Shown: in pieces, positions 15,737-23,538 of the stretch
Position numbering within the stretch: position 1 is the stretch's first letter
How the letters are laid out: every line of letters begins with the position of its first letter
Assembly: GCA_022508325.1 (NCBI GenBank)
Contig: JAFLVL010000003.1
Coordinates: 22,565-57,457, forward strand
Source of the DNA: Clostridiales bacterium
GTDB lineage: Bacteria > Bacillota > Clostridia > Christensenellales > CAG-314
Direction: 5' to 3'
DNA: 34,893 nt
Notes under the pieces: model-generated
Told to the model about the DNA's origin: nothing
What the model saw: the letters and a program-made list of their open reading frames with translations, nothing else
Database searches by the model: none
Made by a program: the position numbers and the translations under genes

Positions 15737-16318
15737 ATGTACAAATTTTTCGCTTATCTCAACCGTATGAAGTATATCAACCGCTGGGGACTTATGCATT
15801 CGGCGATGAACGAGAACATTATGGAGCACAGTCAGCAAGTGGCGGTGGTCGCGCACGCATTGGCGACGATTTCCAACGTTTATTTCGGCGGCAACCTTGA
15901 CGTCAACAGCATTACAGTCAAGGCGCTTTTTCACGAGACGAGCGAGGTGCTGACAGGCGACCTTCCAACGCCTATTAAGTACTACAACAGCGATATTCGC
16001 GACGCTTATAAGAAATTGGAGAAATACTCCAACGACAGACTATTGAAGCACCTACCAAGCGAGCTTTCAGCGGAGTATGAGAAGATTGTCAACGACGTTG
16101 ACAGCGTCGAACACAGATTTGTAAAATACGCAGATAAGATTTGCGCGTATATCAAGTGCCTCGACGAGCTTAAAATGAGCAATTCGGAGTTTTCCAAAGC
16201 GGAAAAGACCATTTTAGAGGAGATTCACGCATACAATAGCCCCGAAGTGGACTATTTTATGACTAATTTCATCGAAGCGTACAAGTTAACCTTGGATGAG
16301 TTGGAACAGGACGAATGA
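15737..16318 (+). CDS. yfbR: YfbR-like HD-domain 5'-deoxynucleotidase
   Basis: The protein follows E. coli YfbR (5'-deoxyribonucleoside monophosphatase) along its whole length: RMKYINRWGLMHS, ENIMEHSQQVAVVAHALA, GGNLDVNSITVKALF, EVLTGDLPTPIKYYNS, KYADKICAYIKCLDEL and the end VDYFMTNFIEAYKLTLDEL. YfbR would remove phosphate from dNMPs in nucleotide salvage. Metal ligands seen are His31, His66 and Asp133, but the aspartate of the HD pair is replaced: the motif reads FHETSE, so residue 67 is Glu. Whether activity survives is unclear; Glu can bind metal but is rare at this place. Length 193 is normal. The stop overlaps the next gene by four bases (ATGA). Confidence 0.9.
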   Translation: MYKFFAYLNRMKYINRWGLMHSAMNENIMEHSQQVAVVAHALATISNVYFGGNLDVNSITVKALFHETSEVLTGDLPTPIKYYNSDIRDAYKKLEKYSNDRLLKHLPSELSAEYEKIVNDVDSVEHRFVKYADKICAYIKCLDELKMSNSEFSKAEKTILEEIHAYNSPEVDYFMTNFIEAYKLTLDELEQDE

Positions 16319-17010
16319 TAGAGTTCAGAAACGTTGTTTTACAATACCATTACGACGAATTTGCGCTACTCAAAGGCGTCAACTTTACGTTGCGTGACGG
16401 TATCAATACTGTTTTGGCTGATATTCAGAGCGGCAAAAGCTCTATTTGCAAGCTACTAATGAAGGAAGTAGCGGCAAATAGCGGTGAAATTCTTGTTGAC
16501 GGTTTGACAATTGGCAGTATCACAAGCGCAGACTTGGGCATACTTTATTTACCAAGCAAACCGACCTTTTTTGAGAACAAAAGCATTCGTTTCAACATTG
16601 AATATCCGTTGAAGGTGCGAAAGGTTGCAAAAAACGAACGCCGAGAAAGAGCCGAGCAGGTTGCCGCGTCGTTAGGTCTTGACAACTTGGACGCCAAGGT
16701 GAAAATGTTGACCGCCGAAGAGCGAAAACTCGTGGCTTTGGCGCGCGGCTTGACTGTCGAGCGAAAGATAGTGTTATTCGACGACTTTTTCGAAATTTGC
16801 GACGACGGAACTAAGACACTTGCGTGCGTCGACAGCATGATAGACAAATTCAATAATGCCACTTGTGTAATACTGTCGTCTGATAAGCGTTTGGCTATTG
16901 GCAACACGGTTGTTTTGGACGGCGGCGTGACGGTATACGAGGGAAATGCCGACCGCGCGAGAGGCGTAATTGACAGTTTGGATTGGCTAAACGGTAGTTT
17001 AAAGGAGTAA
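16315..17010 (+). CDS. Degenerate ABC-type ATPase
   Basis: The fold is that of an ABC transporter ATP-binding subunit: FRNVVLQYHYDEFALLKGVNFTL at the start, a phosphate loop region, helical domain, signature and D-loop positions in order. The key motifs are eroded. Walker A reads ADIQSGKSS (Gly40, Lys41, Ser42 kept, first glycines lost); the signature reads LTAEERKLVALARGL instead of LSGGQ; Walker B reads IVLFDDFFE with Asp in place of the catalytic Glu; the H-loop position reads SSDKR with no His. It may bind nucleotide weakly. No permease is encoded nearby. It overlaps the yfbR-like gene by four bases, and the S41 protease gene starts two bases after its stop, so the three form one unit. 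Its role is unknown; regulation or assembly of a membrane partner encoded elsewhere is possible. Confidence 0.8.
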   Translation: MIEFRNVVLQYHYDEFALLKGVNFTLRDGINTVLADIQSGKSSICKLLMKEVAANSGEILVDGLTIGSITSADLGILYLPSKPTFFENKSIRFNIEYPLKVRKVAKNERRERAEQVAASLGLDNLDAKVKMLTAEERKLVALARGLTVERKIVLFDDFFEICDDGTKTLACVDSMIDKFNNATCVILSSDKRLAIGNTVVLDGGVTVYEGNADRARGVIDSLDWLNGSLKE

Positions 17011-17012
17011 TC

Positions 17013-18668
17013 ATGGCAAAAGATTTTTTTGATGAGGAATACGAAAAGCAAACGCAAAGCTCGAATAAAAGCGGCAATGACAGTTGGTTCAACCGTCCAG
17101 CGCCAAGACAGGAGCAGGTCAAGCCCAAAAGACCTCTCTACATAGCGGGTATCGCGATTGGTATGGTACTGTGTATTGCCTTAGGTTGGGTGCTGTGCAC
17201 GATAGTTCAAGGCATATCCTTTAACTACAACACCGACGGCAGTGGCGCAAGCAACTACGGCGGCGAAATTCTCGACACGGTCATCAAGTATCTCAAAGAA
17301 AACTATTATAAGGACGTTGAAGACGAAGCTTGGCTTGACGCAATAGAATACTCTGGCACGGCTCTACTGCAAAAGGCGGGCGACAGGTACAGCCAGCTTA
17401 TGTCGCCGCAGACTTATTACGACTTCGTGTACTCGACAGGCTCTACCGTCACGGCGAGCGACGAGATTTTCGGCGTGTCGTTCGTTGTTGAGGAGGGCGT
17501 TGGTCTTTACGTTTCTTCGGTGGTGGCGAATAGCGCTGCTTATGGCAAGTTGCAAAGTGGCGATATAATTTTGAAACTGACCGACATCAAGAAAAAGGAC
17601 GGCTCTGCGCCTGTGATTGCAGGCAGGCCTTTTGGCGAAATGGTTGTCGGCGAATGGGCAAGCACAGTAATAACAGAAGTTATCAGTGTGACGCAGTCGG
17701 CTACTTTTCACGTATTGCGTTTCGGTAGCGAATACGAAGAGGGCTACAAAGTAGAAACGGTAAAGATTACCCGTCAGGCAATCAAGCCTGTGGTGACCGA
17801 TTATCCCTATACTTTCATCGAGTTTTATTTCAACGACGAATACAGCAATATTTCTCTGCCGAGAAAGGACAAACAAGGCAATTATAAAATAGGCGACGGC
17901 GAATATTCGACCTACGAGGAACGTTGCCTGGACCAATTACCGTCCGACACAGGGTATATCCGTATTACGCAATTTATGGATTACGTAAAGACGGACGAGG
18001 CGGGCAATCCGCTTTATGACAGCAAGGGCAACATAATTACCGTTTCGGCAGCAGATGAGTTTTTGGAAGTGATGAATTATTTCAAACAGTTGAACTTGAA
18101 GCATCTCGTTCTCGACCTCAAGGGTAACCCCGGCGGCAATGTGTCCTACGTGTGTGACATTGCTGCAATGCTCGTCACCGACGCCAAACTCACCGCGGCA
18201 CAAAAGTTGACCGTCAAGAGCAATGACGGATTGCTGATAACGTCGCTCAATATGGCGAAGTTTAACTATACGCAGACCTACTCGCGCTCGTCGTCGTATA
18301 ATCAGTACTTTGGCAACGTCGGTGCCAAATGCGACATAGTGGTGTGGACGGACGGCGGCAGTGCAAGCGCGAGCGAGCTATTGACAGGAGCGTTGACCGA
18401 CTACGGCACGGCGGTACAGATGGGCGTGACCACCTACGGCAAGGGAATTGCGCAGACTTGGAACGAACTGCCCTTCTACGGCACTGTGACGGACATGAGC
18501 GGCAATGAGATAGAGTTTCCTTGGGCAATCTACTACACAGTTGCAAGCTATTTTTCGCCATTTGGCAACAACATTCACGGCGTCGGCTACACTCCGCAAA
18601 GCCCCTACAATTACCTGACTACCTACTCCGCGCTGTGGCAAGCGGCGAACAGCTATTGGAAAGCATAG
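17013..18668 (+). CDS. Membrane-anchored S41 (carboxy-terminal processing) serine protease
   Basis: C-terminal processing proteases cut exported proteins at the cell surface. Residues 1-40 are a polar cytoplasmic tail. Residues 43-68 (YIAGIAIGMVLCIALGWVL) are a membrane anchor, so the rest lies outside. A PDZ-like domain covers about residues 155-200 (VGLYVSSVVANSAAYGKLQSGDIILKL is its core). The S41 domain follows with LVLDLKGNPGGN, then SASASELLTGAL and TYGKGIAQT. Ser452 and Lys477 are 25 residues apart, exactly the spacing of the catalytic Ser-Lys pair in E. coli Tsp and Bacillus CtpB. At 551 residues it is longer than most because of an insert between PDZ and catalytic core (about residues 200-330). 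AAAGGAG precedes the ATG. Confidence 0.93.
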   Translation: MAKDFFDEEYEKQTQSSNKSGNDSWFNRPAPRQEQVKPKRPLYIAGIAIGMVLCIALGWVLCTIVQGISFNYNTDGSGASNYGGEILDTVIKYLKENYYKDVEDEAWLDAIEYSGTALLQKAGDRYSQLMSPQTYYDFVYSTGSTVTASDEIFGVSFVVEEGVGLYVSSVVANSAAYGKLQSGDIILKLTDIKKKDGSAPVIAGRPFGEMVVGEWASTVITEVISVTQSATFHVLRFGSEYEEGYKVETVKITRQAIKPVVTDYPYTFIEFYFNDEYSNISLPRKDKQGNYKIGDGEYSTYEERCLDQLPSDTGYIRITQFMDYVKTDEAGNPLYDSKGNIITVSAADEFLEVMNYFKQLNLKHLVLDLKGNPGGNVSYVCDIAAMLVTDAKLTAAQKLTVKSNDGLLITSLNMAKFNYTQTYSRSSSYNQYFGNVGAKCDIVVWTDGGSASASELLTGALTDYGTAVQMGVTTYGKGIAQTWNELPFYGTVTDMSGNEIEFPWAIYYTVASYFSPFGNNIHGVGYTPQSPYNYLTTYSALWQAANSYWKA

Positions 18669-18694
18669 CTGTTCTAACGGTTAAATTTGTATGA

Positions 18695-18727
18695 AAAAGG
18701 CTCCCATTGTTCTGAGAGCCTTTTTGT
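18695..18727. terminator. Bidirectional terminator between convergent genes
   Basis: AAAAAGGCTC and GAGCCTTTTT form a perfect ten-base stem with a 12-base loop. It has T-runs on either strand, so it can serve the S41 gene (+) and the gene ending at 18727 (-). Confidence 0.85.
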
Positions 18728-19101
18728 TATATTTTCAATAACTGTTCCAGCAGTCCTTCTAGGCGGGAGCGTTGCTCGGAATTCAACAGGGGCGAGACGC
18801 GCTTAGCAAAGGCTATAAGCTGTTCGTTGGAGAGCGTACCGCGCGCTTTTTGTTCTATTACGTTATTGACAATATCTTTCACAAGCTGTCCTTCGCCCTC
18901 GCGCTCGTATTTGGCGGCAAGGCGTTTCATTTCCTCCACGCGACGCTCATATTCGCTTTGTGGGTTTGTCTGAGTGCCGTTGTGAGGGGCAGAATTGCCT
19001 GTATATGACGAATTTGTTTGATTCGACGTATCGGTTTGTCTTTCACTGTACTCCTGACGCTGATTGACGAAAATGTTGCGAGGGTCTTGCTCGTTTGGCA
19101 T
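18727..19101 (-). CDS. Small polar protein, 124 residues, unknown
   Basis: The ATG (19099-19101 on the minus strand) follows AAAGGAG at a spacing of about nine bases. Residues 1-50 are polar and rich in Asn, Gln, Ser and Thr (disordered in appearance). Residues 50-124 are amphipathic helical: YERRVEEMKRLAAKYEREG, then NNVIEQKARGTLSNEQL and VSPLLNSEQRSRLEGLLEQL. There is no signal peptide or membrane segment. It diverges from the gene at 19220 across a palindromic region, suggesting joint control. I do not recognise the family; a spore or envelope-stress role is only a possibility. Confidence 0.8.
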   Translation of the reverse strand: MPNEQDPRNIFVNQRQEYSERQTDTSNQTNSSYTGNSAPHNGTQTNPQSEYERRVEEMKRLAAKYEREGEGQLVKDIVNNVIEQKARGTLSNEQLIAFAKRVSPLLNSEQRSRLEGLLEQLLKI

Positions 19102-19140
19102 AAAACTTATTCTCCTTTTGAAAATTGTAGGTTACTAATA

Positions 19141-19171
19141 ATTATATGCCCGCATATAATGTAATGATTAC
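19141..19171. promoter_or_regulatory. Palindromic divergent promoter region
   Basis: ATTATATGCCCGCATATAAT (19141-19160) is a perfect inverted repeat of nine bases with a two-base centre. It is followed directly by GTAATGATTAC (19161-19171), another perfect inverted repeat. TATAAT occurs on each strand inside the first palindrome, so it can serve as the -10 box in both directions; neither direction has a good TTGACA -35. The CATATAAT reading would also suit a sporulation sigma E -10, which is speculative. Confidence 0.6.
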
Positions 19172-19219
19172 AAACAACCGCGCACATTACAAATAAATAC
19201 ACAAAAAGGAGGGTTTAGC

Positions 19220-19690
19220 TTGAATTTATCTACGGTTGCGCTACTGTTGATTGCTTGGCAAGTGCTAAGTAACAGCGGCAACAATGGCGTCAGTCAGCAG
19301 AACACTCCCAAAAATTCTCCGCTATCGGGTATTTCGGATTTTCTTTCCGACGATACGAAAAATATTATCAGCTGCGTCAACAAACTGTCCGACAGGCAAT
19401 GCTCGCAAGAGGACAGAACAGGCGCAATCTTTCAGATGATAACCAACCCCGCATTAATGAATATTGCCAGTAGCATATTCGGCGGCAACGGCAATCAACA
19501 GCAACAACCCCAGACAAGCCAACAAGCGGACAAAGACGAGAATAGCGAAGGCTACACAAATAGCGAGGGCTACAAGTTCGAACAGCCGTCAACCCCTGCG
19601 CAGGATTTTTTCCGCCCGATAGACAATATCGCCGACGCTGAGGTCAAGCACAAGCTATATTGGTTCTACGATAATTGGTACATAAAGTAA
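19220..19690 (+). CDS. Small protein with hydrophobic N-terminus, 156 residues, unknown
   Basis: Translation begins at TTG 19220: an AAAAAGGAGGG site lies six bases upstream and no in-frame ATG fits better. Residues 1-18 are mildly hydrophobic (NLSTVALLLIAWQVLS), possibly a short anchor. The middle is helical (SDDTKNIISCVNKLSDRQC), followed by a Gln-rich low-complexity stretch (NGNQQQQPQTSQQADKDEN) and a conserved-looking end (DAEVKHKLYWFYDNWYIK). No known domain is recognised. It is divergent from the gene at 18727-19101 and ends in a terminator. Confidence 0.8.
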   Translation: MNLSTVALLLIAWQVLSNSGNNGVSQQNTPKNSPLSGISDFLSDDTKNIISCVNKLSDRQCSQEDRTGAIFQMITNPALMNIASSIFGGNGNQQQQPQTSQQADKDENSEGYTNSEGYKFEQPSTPAQDFFRPIDNIADAEVKHKLYWFYDNWYIK

Positions 19691-19702
19691 TTTCGATCGA
19701 AT

Positions 19703-19736
19703 GAAAAAATCTCCCATTCATTGGGAGACTTTTTTA
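19703..19736. terminator. Bidirectional terminator
   Basis: TCTCCCA and TGGGAGA form the stem core, with A-rich and T-rich flanks on both sides. It serves the gene ending at 19690 (+) and its 3' flank contains the stop codon of the methyltransferase gene (-). Confidence 0.85.
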
Positions 19737-20897
19737 CATTATTCGCAAAATGAAGCACTTCAGGTAGTGCGTCTCATCTGCGGAAAGAAGCGTCGGGTGG
19801 TCGGGCGACTGAGAACGCTTTTCCAGACACTGCGCCCGCCTGCCACTGCGTCTCGCCGCTTCCGTCAGCATTTTCTCAAACGCAGAGTCGGAAACGTAGT
19901 GCGAGCAAGAACAGCTGATAAGGTATCCGCCGCATTTTACGAGCTTCATTCCGAGCATGTTCACGTTAAGGTAGCCCTTCAACGCGTCGTTCATCTCCGA
20001 CGCCGTCTTGCAGAAAGCCGGCGGGTCCAAAATTACACAGTCAAACTGTTCGCCGTCATTTTTCAATTTTCTAAGCAGTTCAAACGCGTCGCCGCATAGC
20101 GTTTCGATATTGGTTATGCCGTTTAGCTCGGCGTTTAATCGAACGTTTTCAAGAGCAAGCTCCGACGCGTCCACGGCTAGCACCTTGTCGGCAGTCATGC
20201 TCGCGTTTAGCGAGAAACCGCCGCTGTTGCAGAAGCAGTCCAAGACTTTGCCTTTGGCGTATCTACGCGCGGCAAGGCGATTTTCCTTTTGGTCGAGAAA
20301 ATAGCCCGTTTTCTGACCGTTTTTTACGTTTACAGCCATCTTCAATCCGTTCTCGCATATTTCAACAAACTCGGGCACTTCGCCGTATAGTAAGCCTGTC
20401 TCTTCAGGCAGCCCTTCCTTTTTGCGGACGGCAACGTCCGACCTTTCGTAGATTCCTTTTGGATGGAATTCCTCCAGGAGCGCTTCAACAACCGTTTTCT
20501 TGCGTAGATACATACCCAGCGACAGAATTTGCACCGAAAGGTAGTCGCCGTATTTGTCAACAATCAATGCAGGCAGATTGTCCGCCTCGGCAAACACCGC
20601 GCGATAGCAGTTGTCGTAGTCCAAAGCGCGTCTTTGCTCGTTTGCCGCGTGTATTCGCTCGCGAATAATGGCGTCAACGTCCTCGGCTTCGTCGCGAATG
20701 AATATTCGAACTAGAATTTTCGATGCGTGGTTGATAAATCCTTTGCCGACGTACTTGCCGTCGAAGGAAAATACCGTCGCCAAGCTTCCGTTTTTGTCTT
20801 TTCCCTCGATTTTACTCACTTCGTTGGCGTAAACCCAAGGATGTCCCGCTAATATTCGGCGTTCTTCGCCTTTTTTAAGATATATTTCATAAGCCAT
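19734..20897 (-). CDS. rlmI: Class I SAM-dependent rRNA (cytosine-C5) methyltransferase, RlmI type
   Basis: RlmI-type enzymes methylate a cytosine in 23S rRNA. The N-terminal ~75 residues are a PUA RNA-binding domain (YLKKGEERRILAGHPWVYANEV). An RlmI-like middle segment follows, then the Rossmann-fold methyltransferase: motif I VLDCFCNSGGFSLNA binds S-adenosylmethionine, LAVDASELALENVRLNAELNG is motif II, and motif IV is CVILDPPAFCK. The C-terminus HYLKCFILRIM is typical. Length 387 is normal. It is a single-gene unit in convergent orientation to the gene at 19220, with a promoter so close to the ATG that the mRNA may have almost no leader. Other members of the family methylate other positions, so the exact target is inferred. 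Confidence 0.92.
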   Translation of the reverse strand: MAYEIYLKKGEERRILAGHPWVYANEVSKIEGKDKNGSLATVFSFDGKYVGKGFINHASKILVRIFIRDEAEDVDAIIRERIHAANEQRRALDYDNCYRAVFAEADNLPALIVDKYGDYLSVQILSLGMYLRKKTVVEALLEEFHPKGIYERSDVAVRKKEGLPEETGLLYGEVPEFVEICENGLKMAVNVKNGQKTGYFLDQKENRLAARRYAKGKVLDCFCNSGGFSLNASMTADKVLAVDASELALENVRLNAELNGITNIETLCGDAFELLRKLKNDGEQFDCVILDPPAFCKTASEMNDALKGYLNVNMLGMKLVKCGGYLISCSCSHYVSDSAFEKMLTEAARRSGRRAQCLEKRSQSPDHPTLLSADETHYLKCFILRIM

Positions 20898-20903
20898 AAT
20901 CTA

Positions 20904-20932
20904 ATTTTAGCCGAAAACACGCGACAAAGCAA
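20904..20932 (-). promoter_or_regulatory. Promoter of the RlmI-type gene, possibly leaderless
   Basis: On the minus strand, TTGCTT (20932-20927), a 17-base spacer and TAAAAT (20909-20904) are present. The ATG begins seven bases after the -10 box, about where transcription should start. No Shine-Dalgarno sequence is seen. Confidence 0.6.
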
Positions 20933-20960
20933 GAAAATATAACTTTTTTATCTAAATCTA

Positions 20961-20989
20961 TTGTTTTTTCAGCGCAAAAAATGTAAAAT
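20961..20989 (+). promoter_or_regulatory. Promoter of the L15-like membrane protein gene
   Basis: TTGTTT (20961-20966), a 17-base spacer and TAAAAT (20984-20989) are present. The ATG at 21023 follows AGAGGT. Confidence 0.6.
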
Positions 20990-21022
20990 TATATAAAATA
21001 GTTATAACAAAGAGGTCAACTT

Positions 21023-22258
21023 ATGAAATTTTTGGGCGCGCTCTTTGGTGCAAGTTTTTTTGAAAGTCTAAGTACTACCGAATGGGTTTATTTTGGAGTA
21101 GGCATAGCGGCGCTTGTCGCCTTGACAGTCACGATTATCGTCGCCGTGAAGAGTAAAAAAAACGAACAGCCAAAGGAAGAAAAATCTGTTGAGTCGACGG
21201 CTGAACCCACGGCGGTGGCAACTGCCGAACCCACAGTTGCAGAAAAAGCCGTTGTTAAAGATAATAAACAAAATAATAATCCGATTGCAGTAGTGGCGCA
21301 ACCTGATGTCAAACAGCAACCCGTTATTGAGCAAAAGCCGCAACAAGTGACCACCAACGCAGTCGTAAAAGATCACCCCGATCACGAAGTCATCAAGCGC
21401 GGCAAGGTCCTAATCCGTTACGACAAGAGCCAAACTGCCAAGCTTATGCAGTCGGATAAGGTTGTAAAGGATTACTATGATATTATCAAGAACGAATTGC
21501 TTTCCTACAAGTCGGTCAGATGCCGTCTGTCCTGGAAGCACGAGGCTTTCTATAAAGGCAGAGTATGCGTAGCTAAGCTGAAGGTGAGGGGTAAACATTT
21601 GCGTTTGTTACTGCCGCTAAATCCCAAGGATTATATTGATACCAAATACAAGGTGAAGGATCTAAGCGATAAGAAGGCTCACGCAGACACTCCCTGTGGC
21701 TACGCTATCAAGAACGACCGCAGAAGCGTTTACGCAAAAGATTTGATTGCCACGGTTATGCAAGCAAACGGCGCGTTAAAGCTTGACGGAACGGAGTTTG
21801 TCAAATACAGCCTTGACTTCCCCTACGACACGACCGAGCATTTAATCCGTCGCAAGCTTATCAAGCTCATTTACAGCAAAGCAGTGGACGGTGAAGAAGG
21901 CGAGTATGCTCATTACGAGCCTGTGGAGGCTATCACTGCCGAAGAGGTTACCGGTCTCATGACAGACGAAGAAGCCGAAGAAAGTGTAGAAGAAAGTAGC
22001 CGCATAGCTGATAAGACAAAGACGGGAATCGTCAACGTGGACGTGTTGTCTAAGGTGTTTGAAGCGGGCGAAAAGGTGACGCTTGATGAAATCAAAAAAC
22101 GCGTTGTAGGCTTCAACAAAAAGATTACCTACGTCAAGGTGCTCGCGCGCGGAGTTGTCGACAAACCATTGATAGTGGAAGCCGACGACTACTCGCTCGA
22201 CGCGGTGAAGATGATACTGCTCACCGGCGGCACGGTCATACGCACTAGAAAGAAATAA
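21023..22258 (+). CDS. Membrane-anchored protein with uncharacterised domain and C-terminal ribosomal protein L15-like domain
   Basis: Residues 20-42 (WVYFGVGIAALVALTVTIIV) are one membrane helix followed by KSKKN, so the rest is predicted to be cytoplasmic. A low-complexity Ala/Glu/Pro/Gln linker runs to about residue 125. Residues 132-285 are the domain also found at the end of the protein at 1228-4521 (shared LLSYK, SWK, AKL, LLLPL, TKYK, ADTP, KND). An acidic linker follows. Residues 336-411 read like the C-terminal half of ribosomal protein uL15: VNVDVLSKVFEAGEKVT, then YVKVLARGVVDKPLIVEA, YSLDAVKMILLTGG and TVIRTRKK. Genuine uL15 is ~145 residues with a glycine-rich basic N-terminal tail, absent here, so this is a borrowed domain and not the ribosomal protein. 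It is a single-gene unit. Function unknown. Confidence 0.88.
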   Translation: MKFLGALFGASFFESLSTTEWVYFGVGIAALVALTVTIIVAVKSKKNEQPKEEKSVESTAEPTAVATAEPTVAEKAVVKDNKQNNNPIAVVAQPDVKQQPVIEQKPQQVTTNAVVKDHPDHEVIKRGKVLIRYDKSQTAKLMQSDKVVKDYYDIIKNELLSYKSVRCRLSWKHEAFYKGRVCVAKLKVRGKHLRLLLPLNPKDYIDTKYKVKDLSDKKAHADTPCGYAIKNDRRSVYAKDLIATVMQANGALKLDGTEFVKYSLDFPYDTTEHLIRRKLIKLIYSKAVDGEEGEYAHYEPVEAITAEEVTGLMTDEEAEESVEESSRIADKTKTGIVNVDVLSKVFEAGEKVTLDEIKKRVVGFNKKITYVKVLARGVVDKPLIVEADDYSLDAVKMILLTGGTVIRTRKK

Positions 22259-22265
22259 TTTGCAC

Positions 22266-22297
22266 AAAAAGCAACGGTTTGAGCCGTTGCTTTTTTA
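22266..22297. terminator. Bidirectional terminator
   Basis: AAAAAGCAACGG and CCGTTGCTTTTT form a perfect 12-base stem with loop TTTGAG, and a further T follows. It serves the gene ending at 22258 (+) and the desulfurase gene ending at 22295 (-). Confidence 0.9.
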
Positions 22298-23428
22298 TTT
22301 GCCACTCATCGAAGTTAATTCTACCGCATTGAGAAACGAGTAACATTCCTGCTTCGTAGTGACGCAGGACACCGACGCGCGGACGACTCCCTGTTGCAAC
22401 GTGCCGAGGTATTTGTGCATTAGCGGCGCGCATTGCAATCCACCGCGCACGGCTATGTCATATTTTTCCGACAGTACGTCGGCAATCTCCGTGCTGTCCC
22501 TCTTTGCCACGTTAAACGCGACGATTCCGCTATTATTTTCGTGTGAGTAGACGGTGACTTTTTTGATTTGCTTTAAGCCGTCGAGAATTTCTTTTTGCAT
22601 TTCCTTGACTGTTTCGCGATTGTTTTGCCAATTTTTCAGCCACCAGTCAACGCCTGCGCTCATTGCCATAATAGCAGGGCAGGGCAGAGTACCCGATTCC
22701 AGGCAGTCGGGTACGGTGCTCGGTTGAAAATATAGGTGACTCTCCGTGCCTGTTCCGCCGAAATTGATAGGTCTTGGGATTGCGCGTTCGTTGAAGAGAA
22801 GCGCGCCCGCACCTTGCATTGCGTGCAGCCCTTTGTGCGCGGCGATAGCCACCATATCAACACAGTTTTTCGTCATATCCAACGGAAAGTATCCGATACT
22901 TTGCGCGCAGTCGACGAGTAGCTTGACGTTGCGCTTTCTGCACAGCTGCCCAATGTCGTAGACCTTTTGCGGTGTGCCGTTGACGTTGGAGGTGTGAGAC
23001 ACACATACGAGATAGGTGTCGGGGCGCATAAGACGCGCAATCTCGTCTACGGTTATTTGCCCATTCTCGTCGGGTACGGCTACGGAGACTTCTACGTAGC
23101 CTTTCTTTTTCAGTTGCATAACGGGACGAAGCACGGAATTGTGTTCGGTTGCAGTGATGATAATATGACCACGCGAGGCAGTGCCTAGAATTGCTAGGTT
23201 CAACGCCGCCGTGCACCCACCTGTGAACGCTACGTGCAGTTCGCTGTCGTTATTCAACAGCAAATGCAGTTTGTTGCGCGTTTCGTACAGCTTTTGCTGT
23301 AATTGCAGCGACAACTTGTTGCCACTGCGGTTGGGGTTGTATGGGTACTTCGTAAGACTCTCGTTCACCGCGTCTATGACCTCTTGCGGCTTGTAATTGG
23401 TGGTGGCGGCGTTGTCAAGATAAATCAT
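22295..23428 (-). CDS. Cysteine desulfurase family protein (class V aminotransferase fold)
   Basis: The enzyme is PLP-dependent and should release sulfur (or selenium) from cysteine (selenocysteine) onto its own cysteine. Signs are the start MIYLDNAATT, the PLP lysine in AAHKGLHAMQGAGALLF (Lys199), TSNVNGT, and the catalytic Cys333 in VRGGLQCAPLMHKYLGT. This last stretch and the overall length (377) fit the subfamily I know as TIGR01977 more closely than IscS or NifS. The start is placed at 23428 because AGGAG lies seven bases upstream; an upstream GTG at 23446 would put that site inside the coding region. The gene diverges from a DUF3343-type gene whose family is annotated as a Se/S carrier, which suggests the two work together. 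Confidence 0.93.
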   Translation of the reverse strand: MIYLDNAATTNYKPQEVIDAVNESLTKYPYNPNRSGNKLSLQLQQKLYETRNKLHLLLNNDSELHVAFTGGCTAALNLAILGTASRGHIIITATEHNSVLRPVMQLKKKGYVEVSVAVPDENGQITVDEIARLMRPDTYLVCVSHTSNVNGTPQKVYDIGQLCRKRNVKLLVDCAQSIGYFPLDMTKNCVDMVAIAAHKGLHAMQGAGALLFNERAIPRPINFGGTGTESHLYFQPSTVPDCLESGTLPCPAIMAMSAGVDWWLKNWQNNRETVKEMQKEILDGLKQIKKVTVYSHENNSGIVAFNVAKRDSTEIADVLSEKYDIAVRGGLQCAPLMHKYLGTLQQGVVRASVSCVTTKQECYSFLNAVELTSMSGK

Positions 23429-23538
23429 TTTGTTGCTCCTATTCACTTTTTTGATAACTGTACAATAGTATATTTTATGGGGATTTTCTCGCGCTATGAC
23501 ACTCTCGCGTGTGGTCGGGAATACATAGGAGGAAGTTT

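Noticed and set aside
14774..15934. 386-codon open frame on the minus strand opposite rnfB
   Set aside because: It is a shadow of rnfB; it runs through the rnf terminator and into the yfbR-like gene.
22028..22258. A displaced true ribosomal protein L15 gene
   Set aside because: The L15-like part is only the C-terminal half, lacks its own start and the glycine-rich basic N-terminal tail, and is in frame with a membrane anchor.
23429..23446. Upstream GTG start of the desulfurase family gene
   Set aside because: The AGGAG ribosome binding site for the ATG at 23428 would fall inside the coding sequence.
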